DNA of 64,000 nt from an uncultured Clostridia bacterium. Lineage in GTDB: Bacteria > Bacillota > Clostridia > UBA1381. Positions 33,729 to 42,363 of this stretch are shown piece after piece. The position numbers and the translations under genes are program-made. Under the pieces are notes generated by a model. The model was not told where the DNA came from, did not search any database, and saw only the letters and a program-made list of their open reading frames with translations. How positions within the stretch are numbered: position 1 is the first letter of the stretch; each line of letters opens with the position of its first letter. The DNA is taken from assembly GCA_934444735.1 (NCBI GenBank), contig CAKSDE010000001.1:248001-312000 (forward strand). The letters run 5' to 3'.

Positions 33729-34304
33729 ATGGGAATTTTATCGCTTTTAATTGCGGCTTTATTTACGCAGAACTTTGTTATGGTAAAATTTTACGGAATA
33801 TGTCCGTTCTTGGGAGTTTCCAAAAAGTCGGAAACGGCTCTCGGAATGGGTATGGCGGTTACTTTTGTAATGGCTGTTGCGTCCGCCGTGACATATCTTG
33901 CAAATAAGTACCTTTTGGTAAAATTTAACCTTGAATATTTGCAGACGATTCTCTTTATACTTATAATAGCGGGACTTGTGCAGTTCGTTGAGATGTTTGT
34001 CAGAAAGACTTTGCCGTCATTATATAACGCACTCGGTATCTATCTTCCGCTTATAACGACCAACTGTGCCGTTTTGGGTGTTACGCTGATAAATGTTCAG
34101 GAGGGGTATAATTTCATATATTCGCTCCTTTACGGAACATTTTCGGCACTGGGTTTTACCTTGGCGATAGTTCTTTTTGCAGGGATAAGAGAGTTTATAA
34201 ACGAGAAGGATATTCCGGAGCATTTCAGAGGGTTTCCCATTGCGCTTATAACAGCCGGACTTATGGCTATAGCTTTTGCGGGATTTTCGGGATTTAGTAT
34301 ATAA
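33729..34304 (+). CDS. rnfA: Rnf complex subunit RnfA
   Basis: The 191-residue membrane protein is related to RnfE. Signatures are LFTQNFVMVKFYGICPFLGVSKK (in parts) and LITTNCAVLGVTLINV. Six hydrophobic segments are apparent. It lies three bases after rnfE and 18 before rnfB, preserving the clostridial order C-D-G-E-A-B. Confidence 0.95.
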   Translation: MGILSLLIAALFTQNFVMVKFYGICPFLGVSKKSETALGMGMAVTFVMAVASAVTYLANKYLLVKFNLEYLQTILFILIIAGLVQFVEMFVRKTLPSLYNALGIYLPLITTNCAVLGVTLINVQEGYNFIYSLLYGTFSALGFTLAIVLFAGIREFINEKDIPEHFRGFPIALITAGLMAIAFAGFSGFSI

Positions 34305-34322
34305 CGGATTGGAGTAAAAATT

Positions 34323-35114
34323 ATGAGTCAGATTATTTCAGCCCTTTTGGTTGTGGGTATTACCGGACTGATTTTCGGCGCAATACTTGAATTTGCATCG
34401 GTAATATTTGCTGTGAAAAAAGATGAGAGAGTAGAAAAAATTATGGAAGAGCTGCCGGGTGCAAACTGCGGTGCGTGCGGATTTGCAGGGTGTTCGGCAT
34501 ATGCGGAGGCGATTGTAAAAGACGGCGCAAAAACAAATATGTGCAGCGTCGGCAAGGCACCGGTTGCCGAGAAGATCAGCGCTATTATGGGCTGTTCAGC
34601 AGAGGCGGCTGATGCGATGTGCGCAAAGGTTCTTTGTAAAGGAACTTGTGATGTTGCAGAGGAGAAGTACATATATTCGGGAATTGCCGACTGTAATGCG
34701 GCAATGCGATTGGGAGGCGGCGCAAAGGTATGTGCCTACGGCTGCCTGGGACTCGGAACGTGTGCGGCAGCCTGCAAATTCGGTGCAATATCGGTTGAAA
34801 ACGGTGTTGCGGCGGTAGATCCTGAAAAATGTACGGGATGCGGAATGTGCCAAAAAGCCTGTCCGAAGCATATAATCACAATGGTTCCGCAAAAAGCGGC
34901 GGCGTATGCTTTGTGCAATAATGAGGATAAAGGCGCAGCGGTAAATAAGTATTGCAAAAACGGCTGTATAGGCTGTAAAATATGCGAGAAAAACTGCCCG
35001 AACGAGGCTGTAAAGGTGATTGATAACCATGCGGTGATCGATTATGATAAATGCACAGCGTGCGGTATATGTGCCGAAAAATGTCCTAAGAAAGTGATAG
35101 AGGTAGGAGTATGA
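34323..35114 (+). CDS. rnfB: Rnf complex subunit RnfB
   Basis: RnfB accepts electrons from ferredoxin. 263 residues: a hydrophobic anchor (about 3-26), a four-cysteine Fe-S domain (GANCGACGFAGCSAYAE), further cysteines around 90-140, and three 4Fe-4S motifs (CTGCGMCQKACPK, CIGCKICEKNCPN and CTACGICAEKCPKK). It overlaps the next gene by four bases (ATGA), so the MBL-fold gene is probably co-transcribed with rnf. Confidence 0.95.
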   Translation: MSQIISALLVVGITGLIFGAILEFASVIFAVKKDERVEKIMEELPGANCGACGFAGCSAYAEAIVKDGAKTNMCSVGKAPVAEKISAIMGCSAEAADAMCAKVLCKGTCDVAEEKYIYSGIADCNAAMRLGGGAKVCAYGCLGLGTCAAACKFGAISVENGVAAVDPEKCTGCGMCQKACPKHIITMVPQKAAAYALCNNEDKGAAVNKYCKNGCIGCKICEKNCPNEAVKVIDNHAVIDYDKCTACGICAEKCPKKVIEVGV

Positions 35115-35959
35115 AAAAAGACCTTGCAGTAATCCCGATTGTGGCGATAATGTTTTTGCTGCCGTGGATTTTCAAAGGCGAAGATTTCCAAAACGGTTCG
35201 ATCAATGAAAAGGTAAGCGTGCATTTTATAGATGTCGGTCAGGGTGACTGCGAGCTTGTGGAGCTTCCGGACAATAAGTATATGCTGATAGACGCGGGCG
35301 ATAACGGCGCGGAGGACGCGGTGCTTTCCTATCTTGATAAGGAGGGCGTAAAAAAGATAGATTATCTTGTGGCGACGCATCCGCACGCGGATCATATCGG
35401 CGGTATGGAGGAGGTTATAAAAAAGTACGATATCGGCGAGATTTATATGCCGAAAAAGGAATCGACGAGCATGACATTTGAGAAAATGATCGATGCGATT
35501 GATGAGAAAAATTTATCGATACATATAGCCGAGGCAGGAAAAAATATATTTGATTATGCAGATGTGCGTGCGGATTTTTTAGCACCGCAGAAGGATTATG
35601 ATGATTTGAATAATGTATCGGCTGTTGTAAAGCTAAAGTGCGAAGATAAGAGCTTTCTTTTTATGGGAGATGCCGAAAGCAGGGCGGAGCTTGATATATT
35701 ATCGGGCGGAGAAGATGTTTCGTGCAATGTCCTGAAGGTGGGACATCACGGGAGCACAACCTCGTCAAGCGAGCAGTTTTTGGAAAAGGCAAGACCGGAA
35801 TATGCGGTTATAAGCTGCGGCAAAGGCAATAAATACGGGCATCCGCATAAAGAAACGCTTGATAAGCTGAAACAAATTCATGCAAATGTTTTGAGAACTG
35901 ATGAAATGGGTACAATTATAATAAAAACAGACGGTCATAATCTACAAGTTGAAAGATAA
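35111..35959 (+). CDS. ComEC/Rec2-like metallo-beta-lactamase-fold hydrolase, membrane-anchored
   Basis: 282 residues with an N-terminal hydrophobic segment (about 5-22) and an MBL domain like the C-terminal domain of ComEC. Motifs include VHFIDVGQGDCELVELP, the metal site THPHADHIGG, and the later GHHGSTTSSSEQFLE and YGHPHKETL. The competence channel domains of ComEC are missing, so this is a stand-alone, probably extracytoplasmic nuclease or phosphodiesterase-like enzyme. Function is not established. Overlap with rnfB suggests shared transcription only. Confidence 0.82.
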   Translation: MKKDLAVIPIVAIMFLLPWIFKGEDFQNGSINEKVSVHFIDVGQGDCELVELPDNKYMLIDAGDNGAEDAVLSYLDKEGVKKIDYLVATHPHADHIGGMEEVIKKYDIGEIYMPKKESTSMTFEKMIDAIDEKNLSIHIAEAGKNIFDYADVRADFLAPQKDYDDLNNVSAVVKLKCEDKSFLFMGDAESRAELDILSGGEDVSCNVLKVGHHGSTTSSSEQFLEKARPEYAVISCGKGNKYGHPHKETLDKLKQIHANVLRTDEMGTIIIKTDGHNLQVER

Positions 35960-35979
35960 AGAAACGGGAGAATTTTTTA

Positions 35980-37878
35980 ATGAACAATAAAAACAACAGG
36001 AAAAGTCCTATAATATCATTTATAATATTTTCGGTAGTGGCGACAATACTTTTAAATTATCTGATGTCGGGGCTTACGGCGGCGCCGGAGAAGGAAATCT
36101 ACTACAGCGAGTTCATAAACATGGTAAAAAATGATAAGGTGGAAGAAGTGCGTATTTCCTCCGATAAAATCAAGATTTACTTAAAAGAGGAAGAAAAAAA
36201 GAAAAGCGACAATCCGTTTGAGGGTATAAGCGGTGGCATATTCGCAAGTGCAGAGCCGATCTATTATACGGGATATATAAATGATCCCGATTTGAAGTCG
36301 CTTTTGGAGGAACATAATGTTAAATTTACAAAACCTGTTATTGAGCAGAATTATCTGATGGATATACTCTTGACATGGGTACTTCCGTTTGCAATGATAG
36401 CACTTTTTTATGTTCTTGTGATGAAATATATGTCAAAGCGTATGGGCGGCGGTGTTATGTCGGTCGGACAGAGCAATGCCAAGGTTTATATGGAAAATAA
36501 AACAGGCGTTACCTTTGCAGATGTTGCCGGTCAGGAGGAGGCAAAAGAATCCTTGAATGAAATAGTGGATTTTTTGCATAACCCGGCAAAATATACGGCG
36601 ATCGGCGCAAAACAGCCTAAGGGTGCGCTTTTGGTAGGACCTCCGGGAACGGGTAAAACGCTTTTGGCAAAGGCAGTTGCCGGCGAGGCGAGCGTTCCGT
36701 TTTTCTCACTTTCGGGTTCGGACTTCGTTGAGATGTTTGTGGGCGTGGGGGCGTCGCGTGTGAGAGATTTGTTTAAGCAGGCATCGGCAAAAGCACCGTG
36801 TATTATATTTATCGATGAGATAGACGCGATAGGAAAGAGCCGTGACAGTCAGCTGGGCGGAAATGACGAACGTGAGCAGACACTAAATCAGCTTTTATCT
36901 GAGATGGACGGATTTGATTCATCTAAAGGTGTTGTGATTTTAGCGGCAACGAACCGTCCGGAAATATTGGATAAGGCGCTTTTGCGCCCGGGAAGATTTG
37001 ACAGGCGTATAATCGTTGAAAAACCGGATTTAATCGGACGTGAGGCGATTTTAAAGGTGCATATTAAAAATGTCAAAATGGCGCAGGACGTTGATCTGCA
37101 CGAAATGGCACTTGCAACGAGCGGCGCTGTCGGAGCGGATTTGGCAAATATGGTAAATGAGGCGGCGCTGAGGGCTGTAAGAATGAACAGAACCGAGGTT
37201 ACGCAGGAGGATCTCATGGAGGCGGTTGAGGTTATAATCGCCGGAAAAGAGAAGAAGGACAGAATACTTTCGGAGAGTGAAAAGAAGATTGTTGCTTACC
37301 ACGAAGTCGGACATGCATTGGCAACGGCTCTGCAAAAGCATACCCACCCGGTGCAGAAAATTACGATTGTGCCGCGTACTATGGGCGCTTTGGGATATAC
37401 TATGCAGATGCCGGAGGAAGAAAAGTATCTGATGTCCAAAGATGAGATTGTCGATCAGATTACAGTGCTTTTGGCAGGACGTGTGGCGGAGGAAGTAGTC
37501 TTTAACACAAAAACCACAGGTGCGGCAAATGATATTGAACGTGCAAACAACATGGCACGAGCGATGATTGCACAGTATGGTATGTCAGACAGATTCGGAA
37601 TGATGTCTTTGGAGAGTGTCGAGAATAAATATCTTGACGGAAGAGCCGTTTCAAATTGCTCGGATGAAACAAGAACCCAACTGGACGAAGAAGTTGTCAA
37701 GCTTTTGGCGGAATGTCATGAGAAGGCGAAGAAGATGCTTTGCGATAACAGAGAAGCGTTGGATAAGATTTCACAGTTCCTGATAGAAAAAGAAACCATT
37801 ACGGGCGATCAGTTTATGGAGATACTCAATGAGGTTAATAAACAGGAAGAAGGCGCACAGAAAAATGATCAGATTTAA
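35980..37878 (+). CDS. ftsH: ATP-dependent zinc metalloprotease FtsH
   Basis: FtsH degrades membrane and short-lived cytoplasmic proteins. The 632 residues comprise two transmembrane segments (about 11-30 and 125-147) around an extracytoplasmic domain, the AAA+ module (Walker A GPPGTGKTLLAKA, Walker B IIFIDEIDAIGKS, SRH region ATNRPEILDKALLRPGRFDR), and the zinc protease site HEVGHAL. The Ala of the usual HEAGH is Val here. The gene's end overlaps the next start by 14 bases. Confidence 0.96.
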   Translation: MNNKNNRKSPIISFIIFSVVATILLNYLMSGLTAAPEKEIYYSEFINMVKNDKVEEVRISSDKIKIYLKEEEKKKSDNPFEGISGGIFASAEPIYYTGYINDPDLKSLLEEHNVKFTKPVIEQNYLMDILLTWVLPFAMIALFYVLVMKYMSKRMGGGVMSVGQSNAKVYMENKTGVTFADVAGQEEAKESLNEIVDFLHNPAKYTAIGAKQPKGALLVGPPGTGKTLLAKAVAGEASVPFFSLSGSDFVEMFVGVGASRVRDLFKQASAKAPCIIFIDEIDAIGKSRDSQLGGNDEREQTLNQLLSEMDGFDSSKGVVILAATNRPEILDKALLRPGRFDRRIIVEKPDLIGREAILKVHIKNVKMAQDVDLHEMALATSGAVGADLANMVNEAALRAVRMNRTEVTQEDLMEAVEVIIAGKEKKDRILSESEKKIVAYHEVGHALATALQKHTHPVQKITIVPRTMGALGYTMQMPEEEKYLMSKDEIVDQITVLLAGRVAEEVVFNTKTTGAANDIERANNMARAMIAQYGMSDRFGMMSLESVENKYLDGRAVSNCSDETRTQLDEEVVKLLAECHEKAKKMLCDNREALDKISQFLIEKETITGDQFMEILNEVNKQEEGAQKNDQI

Positions 37879-38653
37879 TGTATTTAAAGGCGGAACAGAT
37901 CACATTGTGACCATGAGTTATGATGATTCACAAGGGACAGATAAGAGGTTGATAAGCCTTTTTGATAAGTATGGCGTAAAGGGTACGTTTAATGTTAATA
38001 CCGACGGTAATGACATACGTATTGCTCCGGAGGAATTTGCAGAGGTGTATAAAAATCACGAGGTGGCGGTGCATACCGTGACGCACCCCTTTCTTGAGCT
38101 TGTGCCGATAAGTACTCAGATTCGGGAAATAACGGAAAACAGAAAATGCATTGAGCAGGCAACGGGAAAGCTTGCAAGAGGTATGGCATATCCGTTCGGA
38201 ACATATAATGACGAGGTAATAAATACCGCAAAAGCCTGCGGTATCTGTTATAGCAGAACTACGGGGAATACTATGGGATTCGTATTCCCGCAGGATTTTA
38301 TGAAATGGCACCCGACCTGTCATCATAGAGATGCAGCGCCGCTTGCGGATAAATTTGTGAATGAGCTGGATATTTCGTGGAGATGCAATTTGTTCTATAT
38401 ATGGGGACATAGCTTTGAGTTCAGAACCGAAGATGATTGGGCGTATATGGAAAAGGTTCTGGAAAAGATCTCGGGGCATAAAAATGTTTGGTATGCGACC
38501 AATATTGAGATTTACGACTATATAAAAGCACAGCATGATTTGCAGATTTCGGCAGATGAGAAGATTATACATAATCCGTCCGCGATAGATGTATGGTTTA
38601 CAAAGGACGGAAAAAAACATATGGTAAAAGCGGGCGAAACCATAACGTTTTAA
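37865..38653 (+). CDS. NodB-like polysaccharide deacetylase family protein, cytoplasmic (first paralog)
   Basis: 262 residues without a signal peptide. The NodB signature is recognisable: TMSYDDSQGTDKR with the metal/catalytic Asp pair, VAVHTVTHPFLEL with the two metal histidines, and MAYPFGTYNDEV. The C-terminal part (WHPTCHHRDAAPL, LFYIWGHSFEF) is shared with the paralog at 57013-57702. It would remove acetyl groups from a sugar or small substrate in the cytoplasm, but the substrate is unknown. ATG 37865 is chosen because family similarity starts there. Confidence 0.78.
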   Translation: MIRFNVFKGGTDHIVTMSYDDSQGTDKRLISLFDKYGVKGTFNVNTDGNDIRIAPEEFAEVYKNHEVAVHTVTHPFLELVPISTQIREITENRKCIEQATGKLARGMAYPFGTYNDEVINTAKACGICYSRTTGNTMGFVFPQDFMKWHPTCHHRDAAPLADKFVNELDISWRCNLFYIWGHSFEFRTEDDWAYMEKVLEKISGHKNVWYATNIEIYDYIKAQHDLQISADEKIIHNPSAIDVWFTKDGKKHMVKAGETITF

Positions 38654-38660
38654 GAATTAA

Positions 38661-38695
38661 AAACACCTTACTCTATTTTGGTAGGGTGTTTTTTA
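38661..38695 (+). terminator. Terminator after the NodB-like gene
   Basis: AAACACCTTAC pairs with GTAGGGTGTTT over 11 bp (one G-T wobble), followed by T residues. Confidence 0.85.
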
Positions 38696-38754
38696 ATAAT
38701 TTGTATCACAAATTTTACCGAATTGCAAACTTTTTTCACAAACCCAAAAATGTC

Positions 38755-38783
38755 TTGATTGTTTGGTGAGTGTATGTTATAAT
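38755..38783 (+). promoter_or_regulatory. Promoter directly preceding the cloverleaf leader element (copy 1)
   Basis: TTGATT (38755-38760), 17-base spacer, TATAAT (38778-38783). Transcription would start inside the first cloverleaf of the repeat that follows. Confidence 0.7.
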
Positions 38784-39030
38784 TAACATATAAAAAATTT
38801 ATTTTATAAATTTTTCAAGAGTTTATAAAACTCTTGAAAAGCCTTCGGCTTTAATGTTAATTGACGGCGTCGCAAAAATGCAATTGCAAGCAAGCATTTT
38901 TTTGCTCCTGGTGAAGTTAACATATAAAAAATTATTTTATAAGTTATTATAGAGTTTATAAAACTCTTAAAAGTCTTTGGATTTGATGTTAATTGACGGT
39001 TTGTTGTTATTTTAACATATAAAAACAGGC
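38783..39030 (+). repeat. Duplicated cloverleaf-forming leader element, locus 1
   Basis: The first unit folds as an outer stem TTAACAT (38783-38789) / ATGTTAA (38854-38860). It encloses three perfect hairpins: AAAAATTTA/TAAATTTTT, CAAGAGTTT/AAACTCTTG and AAAGCC-TTC-GGCTTT. A core follows with TTGACGGCGTCGCAAAAATG and a hairpin to GCATTTTTTTGC. A second cloverleaf occupies 38917-38992 (same outer stem), and a third, truncated start (TTAACATATAAAAA) is at 39012. The same design with different stem sequences is at 53411-53597. It lies between the promoter and the start of the gene at 39049. Confidence 0.8.
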
Positions 39031-39048
39031 AGATTTGGAGTGAAGTTT

Positions 39049-39675
39049 ATGGAACGGTACGGAGAAAAACCGAAAAGATTTACACGTGAGTGGTTTGAAT
39101 ATGTCTGGGAATATTATAAGATACATATTATCGTAACGATCTTGGTAGTTGCAGCAGTTGTATATACATGGGTGAGCATTGCTACCCGTCCGTATTATGA
39201 TTTGTATGTCTGCTTTGCCGGAGAGGCTTTTTTGGAGGACAGTGCAAAAGAGGCGCTCTCTATGGAACTTAAAAACTATGCCGAAGATGTAAACGGCGAC
39301 GGCAAAGTGCAGGTAAAGATACTGGACTATTCGGTTCCAGACAGCTTTGACGATCAGCAATATGCGCAGACAATGGATACAAAGCTTTATCTGGAATTTC
39401 AGGCGGGAGATGCATATGTGTTTGTGATGCCGAAAGAGAAGGCGGATAAGCTGATAGAAGATGAGGCTCTAAACGGAGTGTTTGAAGAAACCTCCGAATG
39501 GGGAGCGGCAGCCGGAGATAATAAGTATTTTGCTGCGGCGGGAGAAAACGGAGTTCTGAAAAAATGCGGTATATCGGATTTTTATATAGGTGTAAGAAAT
39601 GATATGTCAAGAAATGATGAGGGCAGGCAGCAGTATGAAAATGCTGAAGCCGCGGCAAAAGCAATGATGGGATAG
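39049..39675 (+). CDS. Unknown single-pass membrane protein upstream of a sigma factor
   Basis: I do not recognise this 208-residue protein. A charged N-terminus (about 20 residues) is followed by one transmembrane segment (about 26-48) and an acidic domain of about 160 residues. From the charge distribution that domain should be outside the cell. ATG 39049 is eight bases after GGAG; a GTG at 39040 is too close to that site. It lies 30 bases before a SigB/F/G-type sigma gene, so an anti-sigma or sensor role is possible but unproven. Confidence 0.7.
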   Translation: MERYGEKPKRFTREWFEYVWEYYKIHIIVTILVVAAVVYTWVSIATRPYYDLYVCFAGEAFLEDSAKEALSMELKNYAEDVNGDGKVQVKILDYSVPDSFDDQQYAQTMDTKLYLEFQAGDAYVFVMPKEKADKLIEDEALNGVFEETSEWGAAAGDNKYFAAAGENGVLKKCGISDFYIGVRNDMSRNDEGRQQYENAEAAAKAMMG

Positions 39676-39705
39676 GGCACCCATTTTGAAGGGAATGAAA
39701 ACGGT

Positions 39706-40434
39706 ATGGTAGAGACGTGCACGGTGGATAATGAGCTTTTTTGCGAATACCGCCGGACAAAAGATAAAAAAATACGTGATGAGCTGGTTAATTCATATAT
39801 TTATATAGCTGAGATTCTTTCAAAAAAATTTATGAACCGCGGAGTGGAATATGACGATATTTTCCAGGTGGCTTGTATGGGCATATTGTATGCGGTGGAA
39901 CGCTTTGATCCGAACAGAGGTGTCAGCTTTGCCACATTTGCAACACCGACAGTTATGGGAGAAATCAGGCATTATTTCAGGGATAAAGGGAATTTTATCA
40001 GGGTACCGAGAAAACTGTATAAGGTTTTTTACAGAGCGGAACAGCTCAAACGTCATAACAGCGAGAGTATGTCTACAGAAGAAATGGCGAGAATTTTGAA
40101 TATTTCCAAAGAGGATATTGAAAGGGCATACGATATAGGCGATAAGGCATTTATAAAGTCGCTCGAAGATGAGGCATATGCAGACGGAAATCTAAGCTTA
40201 TCCAATCTGATCGGCGTGGACGATAATCATTTTATAATGATAGAGAATAAGGATTTTGTGAATTTTTGCATGAAAAAGCTCAGCGAGAAAGAGGCAGAAT
40301 TTATAAAGCTGCGCTATTATGATGAACTGACGCAGGTACAGATTGCAAAGAAATGGAACACATCTCAGATGTATGTATCAAGATTGGAGAAAAAGATTTT
40401 GAAAAAGCTGAAGATGATGTTGTTTGAGTCGTAA
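39706..40434 (+). CDS. RNA polymerase sigma factor of the SigB/SigF/SigG subfamily
   Basis: 242 residues with sigma-70 region 2 (YDDIFQVACMGILYAVERFDPNRG, in parts, then FATFATPTVMGEIRHYFRD), region 3 (LYKVFYRAEQL.. STEEMARILNISKEDIERAYD) and region 4 helix-turn-helix (TQVQIAKKWNTSQMYVSRLEKK). The region 2.4 text (VMGEIRHYFRDKGNFIRVPR) is characteristic of the stress/sporulation SigB-F-G group. It lacks the neighbouring anti-sigma pair rsbV-rsbW or spoIIAA-AB, so it is probably a general-stress-type factor rather than SigF or SigG. The upstream membrane protein may be its regulator. Confidence 0.82.
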   Translation: MVETCTVDNELFCEYRRTKDKKIRDELVNSYIYIAEILSKKFMNRGVEYDDIFQVACMGILYAVERFDPNRGVSFATFATPTVMGEIRHYFRDKGNFIRVPRKLYKVFYRAEQLKRHNSESMSTEEMARILNISKEDIERAYDIGDKAFIKSLEDEAYADGNLSLSNLIGVDDNHFIMIENKDFVNFCMKKLSEKEAEFIKLRYYDELTQVQIAKKWNTSQMYVSRLEKKILKKLKMMLFES

Positions 40435-40437
40435 AAT

Positions 40438-40500
40438 AGGCTGTTTAAAAAAATCAGTTGATTTTTTTAAACAGCCTTTACTTTTTTTACATCCACTTTT
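40438..40500. terminator. Bidirectional terminator; minimal remnant of the MITE-like element
   Basis: A perfect 19-bp stem (AGGCTGTTTAAAAAAATCA and its complement, two-base loop, 40438-40477) lies between the convergent sigma-factor and azlD genes. It is followed by TTTTTTTACATCCAC, resembling the other end of the repeat family (TTTTTTAACATCCCC). Only the ends of the element remain here. Confidence 0.8.
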
Positions 40501-40501
40501 T

Positions 40502-40801
40502 TTATATAAATAATTCCAAAATAAATACGGTAATGCAGCTTATAACAGAAACCACAAACAGGCTTTTCCCGCACCATGCAAGGATTATTGCTATAACGAG
40601 TGCCGCTGCTGCCGAGTATACACTGTTTGTCGCCGAGAGGATCGCGGGAAAGGTCATCACCGCAAGGGTTACATACGGCACATAGTATAAAAACGAGCGT
40701 ATTGTTTTGTTGGTTATTTCACGGCGTATGAGAGTAAGCGGCAGAACCCTTATTAAGAAGGTGGTAGCTGCCATTGCGAAAATATATACATAATTACTCA
40801 T
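40502..40801 (-). CDS. azlD: Branched-chain amino acid exporter small subunit AzlD
   Basis: The 99-residue membrane protein has four hydrophobic segments and the AzlD features TFLIRVLPLTLIRR and YVPYVTLAVMTFPAIL. With AzlC it forms an exporter of branched-chain amino acids. It overlaps azlC by eight bases. Confidence 0.9.
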   Translation of the reverse strand: MSNYVYIFAMAATTFLIRVLPLTLIRREITNKTIRSFLYYVPYVTLAVMTFPAILSATNSVYSAAAALVIAIILAWCGKSLFVVSVISCITVFILELFI

Positions 40802-41513
40802 GATTTTCTCCTTTCGGAACAGGGAACAGTATTGCGGCTGTAAGAGAAATAAGCACTGTAAGAATGATTATTTTAATTCCCTCCGGAATTACCGAAAACA
40901 GGCTGATTTTCGAGAAAACAAAGCTTGATACAAAGCTTATTATCACAAGTGCAAGTATGATTTTGTTCTCCTTTGCCGGCGGGATAAAGATTGCGACAAA
41001 CATTCCGTAGAGCGCAACACTCAGAGCGCTTATTATATTCTGCGGCAGGATTGTGCCGAGGATTGCACCGAAGAGCGTCCCGAGCGACCAGCCGGGGATA
41101 GCAACGGCATCTGCACCGTAGCTGTAAAACGGATCAAGCTTGCCTTCCACTGCGATTGAAATGCCGAAAATTTCATCGGTTACGTTATATCCCAAAAGAA
41201 CACGCTTTAAAAATGATGTTTTCGTGTCAAGCTTTTGGCTCAGAGAGCAGGACATCAGAAGATAGCGCGCATTTGCAACTGCTTCCATAAGGATTATCTC
41301 CAATACTCCGGCTTTTTGCGCGATAAGGGTAAAGCCTATAAATTCACCTGCCGAGGCATTTATGAGAAAGCTTGTAAGCGTTGCCTGAAAAGCCGTCATG
41401 CCTGATTTTGACGCCTCTATACCGAGTGCTATAGAAACCGCAAAATATCCGAGAGCGATCGGTATACCGTCTCTCATACCCATTAAAAAGTTTTTCTTGT
41501 GATTCTGTTTCAT
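40794..41513 (-). CDS. azlC: Branched-chain amino acid exporter large subunit AzlC
   Basis: A 239-residue membrane protein of the AzlC/YgaZ family. Recognisable segments are MRDGIPIALGYFAVSIALGI near the N-terminus and NARYLLMSCSLSQKL in the middle. I prefer ATG 41513, which has GAGGA about six bases upstream, to the in-frame ATG at 41525, which lies only two bases after AAAGG. The surrounding string AGAAAGGCTATG..GAT...TATGAAA also occurs at galE. Confidence 0.9.
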   Translation of the reverse strand: MKQNHKKNFLMGMRDGIPIALGYFAVSIALGIEASKSGMTAFQATLTSFLINASAGEFIGFTLIAQKAGVLEIILMEAVANARYLLMSCSLSQKLDTKTSFLKRVLLGYNVTDEIFGISIAVEGKLDPFYSYGADAVAIPGWSLGTLFGAILGTILPQNIISALSVALYGMFVAIFIPPAKENKIILALVIISFVSSFVFSKISLFSVIPEGIKIIILTVLISLTAAILFPVPKGENHE

Positions 41514-41561
41514 ATTGATCCTCATAGCCTTTCTGATTATGATAAAGTTTTTTTGCTAATT

Positions 41562-41588
41562 AAAAAGGGAGCCGAAAGAACAGCTCCC
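41562..41588 (-). terminator. Terminator after the unknown membrane protein gene
   Basis: On the minus strand GGGAGC (41588-41583) pairs with GCTCCC (41572-41567), followed by five T. Confidence 0.7.
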
Positions 41589-41603
41589 CCAAAAATATTT
41601 TTA

Positions 41604-42326
41604 TCATTTGCGGCGGCTGACTCTCCAAAAAATTGCATCTTTTACTCTGTTTGAGTTTCTGACACCGATAAATGCTATCGCCACAAGTATTTGAGAGGCA
41701 AGCAGATATGCTATATTTTTAAGATTCCAGTTCTGTCCTATTTCGGTTTCGGTCTGCAAAATATAGTATATCGACGGTACAACCACCGAAATCAGAGTTG
41801 CAAGAGAAAATGATGCTGTAAAGATTTTTGCATCTTCTGTGACTGTAAGAGCGCAGATGAAAAACAAGACTGTGCTTATAAGACTGAACACAACATTTAG
41901 AGGAGTATAGCAGTCCCAGAACATATAGTTAAACATAAGCGCCGAATCACGCTGGAACATCTCAAGCGAAAGTGTGGGAGATGAAAACAGACTTGAGAAT
42001 CCGTTTTGCGATATATAATATATTACCCACACATTTCCTAAAAGAAAACATACCGAGATTCCGAAGAAAACATATCTCAATATAAGAGCTTTCGGAAATT
42101 TTCCTATCGGAGTTACCAATAAAAGCGGAATGTACGAAAACAGCAGGTGACATAAGACATACATCACCGAGGTTATATTTGCTTTTTGGTAAAATAAAAG
42201 TGACAAAGAAGTATCGAAGATGCTTTGAGCAAGATTAAGTATCGCGCATATTAGAGCAAGAGCGGTACAGGTGTAGAAAACCATTCTTGCATTTTTGTCC
42301 TTCTGTAACTGGTACAATGGAATCAT
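41604..42326 (-). CDS. Unknown seven-segment membrane protein
   Basis: The family is not recognised. The 240 residues contain about seven hydrophobic segments (near residues 14-34, 50-72, 79-101, 132-160, 165-185, 195-215 and a last one), short loops, and a basic C-terminus (RVKDAIFWRVSRRK) that is probably cytoplasmic. It lies 38 bases downstream of argS on the same strand and may be co-transcribed. No motif indicates a substrate or enzymatic role. Confidence 0.65.
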   Translation of the reverse strand: MIPLYQLQKDKNARMVFYTCTALALICAILNLAQSIFDTSLSLLFYQKANITSVMYVLCHLLFSYIPLLLVTPIGKFPKALILRYVFFGISVCFLLGNVWVIYYISQNGFSSLFSSPTLSLEMFQRDSALMFNYMFWDCYTPLNVVFSLISTVLFFICALTVTEDAKIFTASFSLATLISVVVPSIYYILQTETEIGQNWNLKNIAYLLASQILVAIAFIGVRNSNRVKDAIFWRVSRRK

Positions 42327-42363
42327 CCTTTCAAATCAGTGAGTTTTTGGTAATGTATTTTGG

